DNA from: Synergistaceae bacterium
GTDB taxonomy: Bacteria > Synergistota > Synergistia > Synergistales > Aminobacteriaceae
Direction: 5' to 3'
DNA: 5,182 nucleotides
Assembly: GCA_009778055.1 (NCBI GenBank)
Contig: WRKN01000175.1
Coordinates: 1 to 5,182, forward strand
Shown: positions 4,936-5,182 of the stretch, one piece after another
Numbering within the stretch: the first letter of the stretch is position 1
How the letters are laid out: each line of letters starts with the position of its first letter
Position numbers and translations under genes: made by a program
The notes under the pieces: generated by a model
Told to the model about the DNA's origin: nothing
Databases searched by the model: none
The model's input: only the letters and a program-made list of their open reading frames with translations

Positions 4936-5182
4936 ATGAAATTAACGCGCAAACATGTTTTTGTAGCAGGCAAAGTACAGGGCGTCGGGTTCAGGTGGAG
5001 CGCGCGTTCCCGCGCGGCCCAGCTCAACCTCACCGGCTGGGTGCGCAATCTGCCGGATCGCAGGGTTGAACTCTGCTTTCAGGGCGAGCAGGGAGCCGTT
5101 GATGAGATGGAAGACTGGTGCCGCACAGGGCCGCTTTGTTCCAGAGTGACCGGCATATCCGTATCTGAGAACACGCCGGTTG
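4936..5182 (+). CDS. acyP: Acylphosphatase, C-terminus beyond the window
   Basis: Small cytoplasmic hydrolase of carboxyl-phosphate bonds such as acetyl phosphate or 1,3-bisphosphoglycerate. Residues 12-20 are GKVQGVGFR, the phosphate-binding loop with catalytic Arg20, and GWVRN at 34-38 contains catalytic Asn38. Both catalytic residues are present. The 82 visible residues fall about ten short of the usual 90-odd because the window ends. GGAGAG at 4923-4928 is a well-placed ribosome site for the ATG at 4936. An in-frame ATG at 4921 would add MERQQ and would overlap that site, so it is less likely. The acylphosphatase fold also forms the N-terminal domain of HypF, another hydrogenase maturation protein, so a longer HypF reading should be kept in mind next to hypA, although free acylphosphatases have the same start. 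Confidence 0.88.
   Translation, partial: MKLTRKHVFVAGKVQGVGFRWSARSRAAQLNLTGWVRNLPDRRVELCFQGEQGAVDEMEDWCRTGPLCSRVTGISVSENTPV

Overview
The window looks like a fairly GC-rich bacterial chromosome. Its core genes run about 63-65 % G+C in lines I counted by hand. One AT-richer accessory segment is set into it. The hydrogenase maturation genes hypA and hypB point to a bacterium with a nickel enzyme, most likely an anaerobe with a [NiFe]-hydrogenase. The general look of the proteins suggested Synergistota or a relative, but nothing here proves a phylum.

Layout from right to left, because most genes are on the minus strand. At the right edge a plus-strand acylphosphatase gene (4936 to the end, cut off) diverges from a minus-strand operon of hypA (4841-4485), hypB (4481-3789) and a UvrD/PcrA-type helicase gene (3802-1769). 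The intergenic region holds two opposed promoter candidates whose -10 boxes overlap. The operon is compact: hypA and hypB are 3 bases apart, and hypB and uvrD overlap by 14.

The end of uvrD is the most interesting spot. Its last 15 codons, stop included, form a 45-bp sequence (1769-1813) that recurs in the same orientation at 64-108 with 42 of 45 bases identical. Between the copies lies an AT-richer block with three co-directional genes: an AbrB-type antitoxin, a PIN-domain (VapC-like) toxin, and a J-domain protein with a multi-pass membrane C-terminus. In a second frame the copy at uvrD encodes a P-loop start (AVTGGVGAGK) behind a strong Shine-Dalgarno sequence and an ATG. This resembles the first residues of dephospho-CoA kinase (CoaE), which stop at the P-loop lysine where the repeat ends. 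My reading is that a toxin-antitoxin/J-protein cassette entered at the uvrD/coaE junction, probably by recombination at this 45-bp site. No recombinase gene lies in the window, and the rest of coaE does not follow the other copy, so the event is incomplete or more complex than one insertion.

Left of the second copy are a G/C-rich hairpin and a possible start of another minus-strand gene running off the window. No tRNA, rRNA, CRISPR array or transposase gene was seen.
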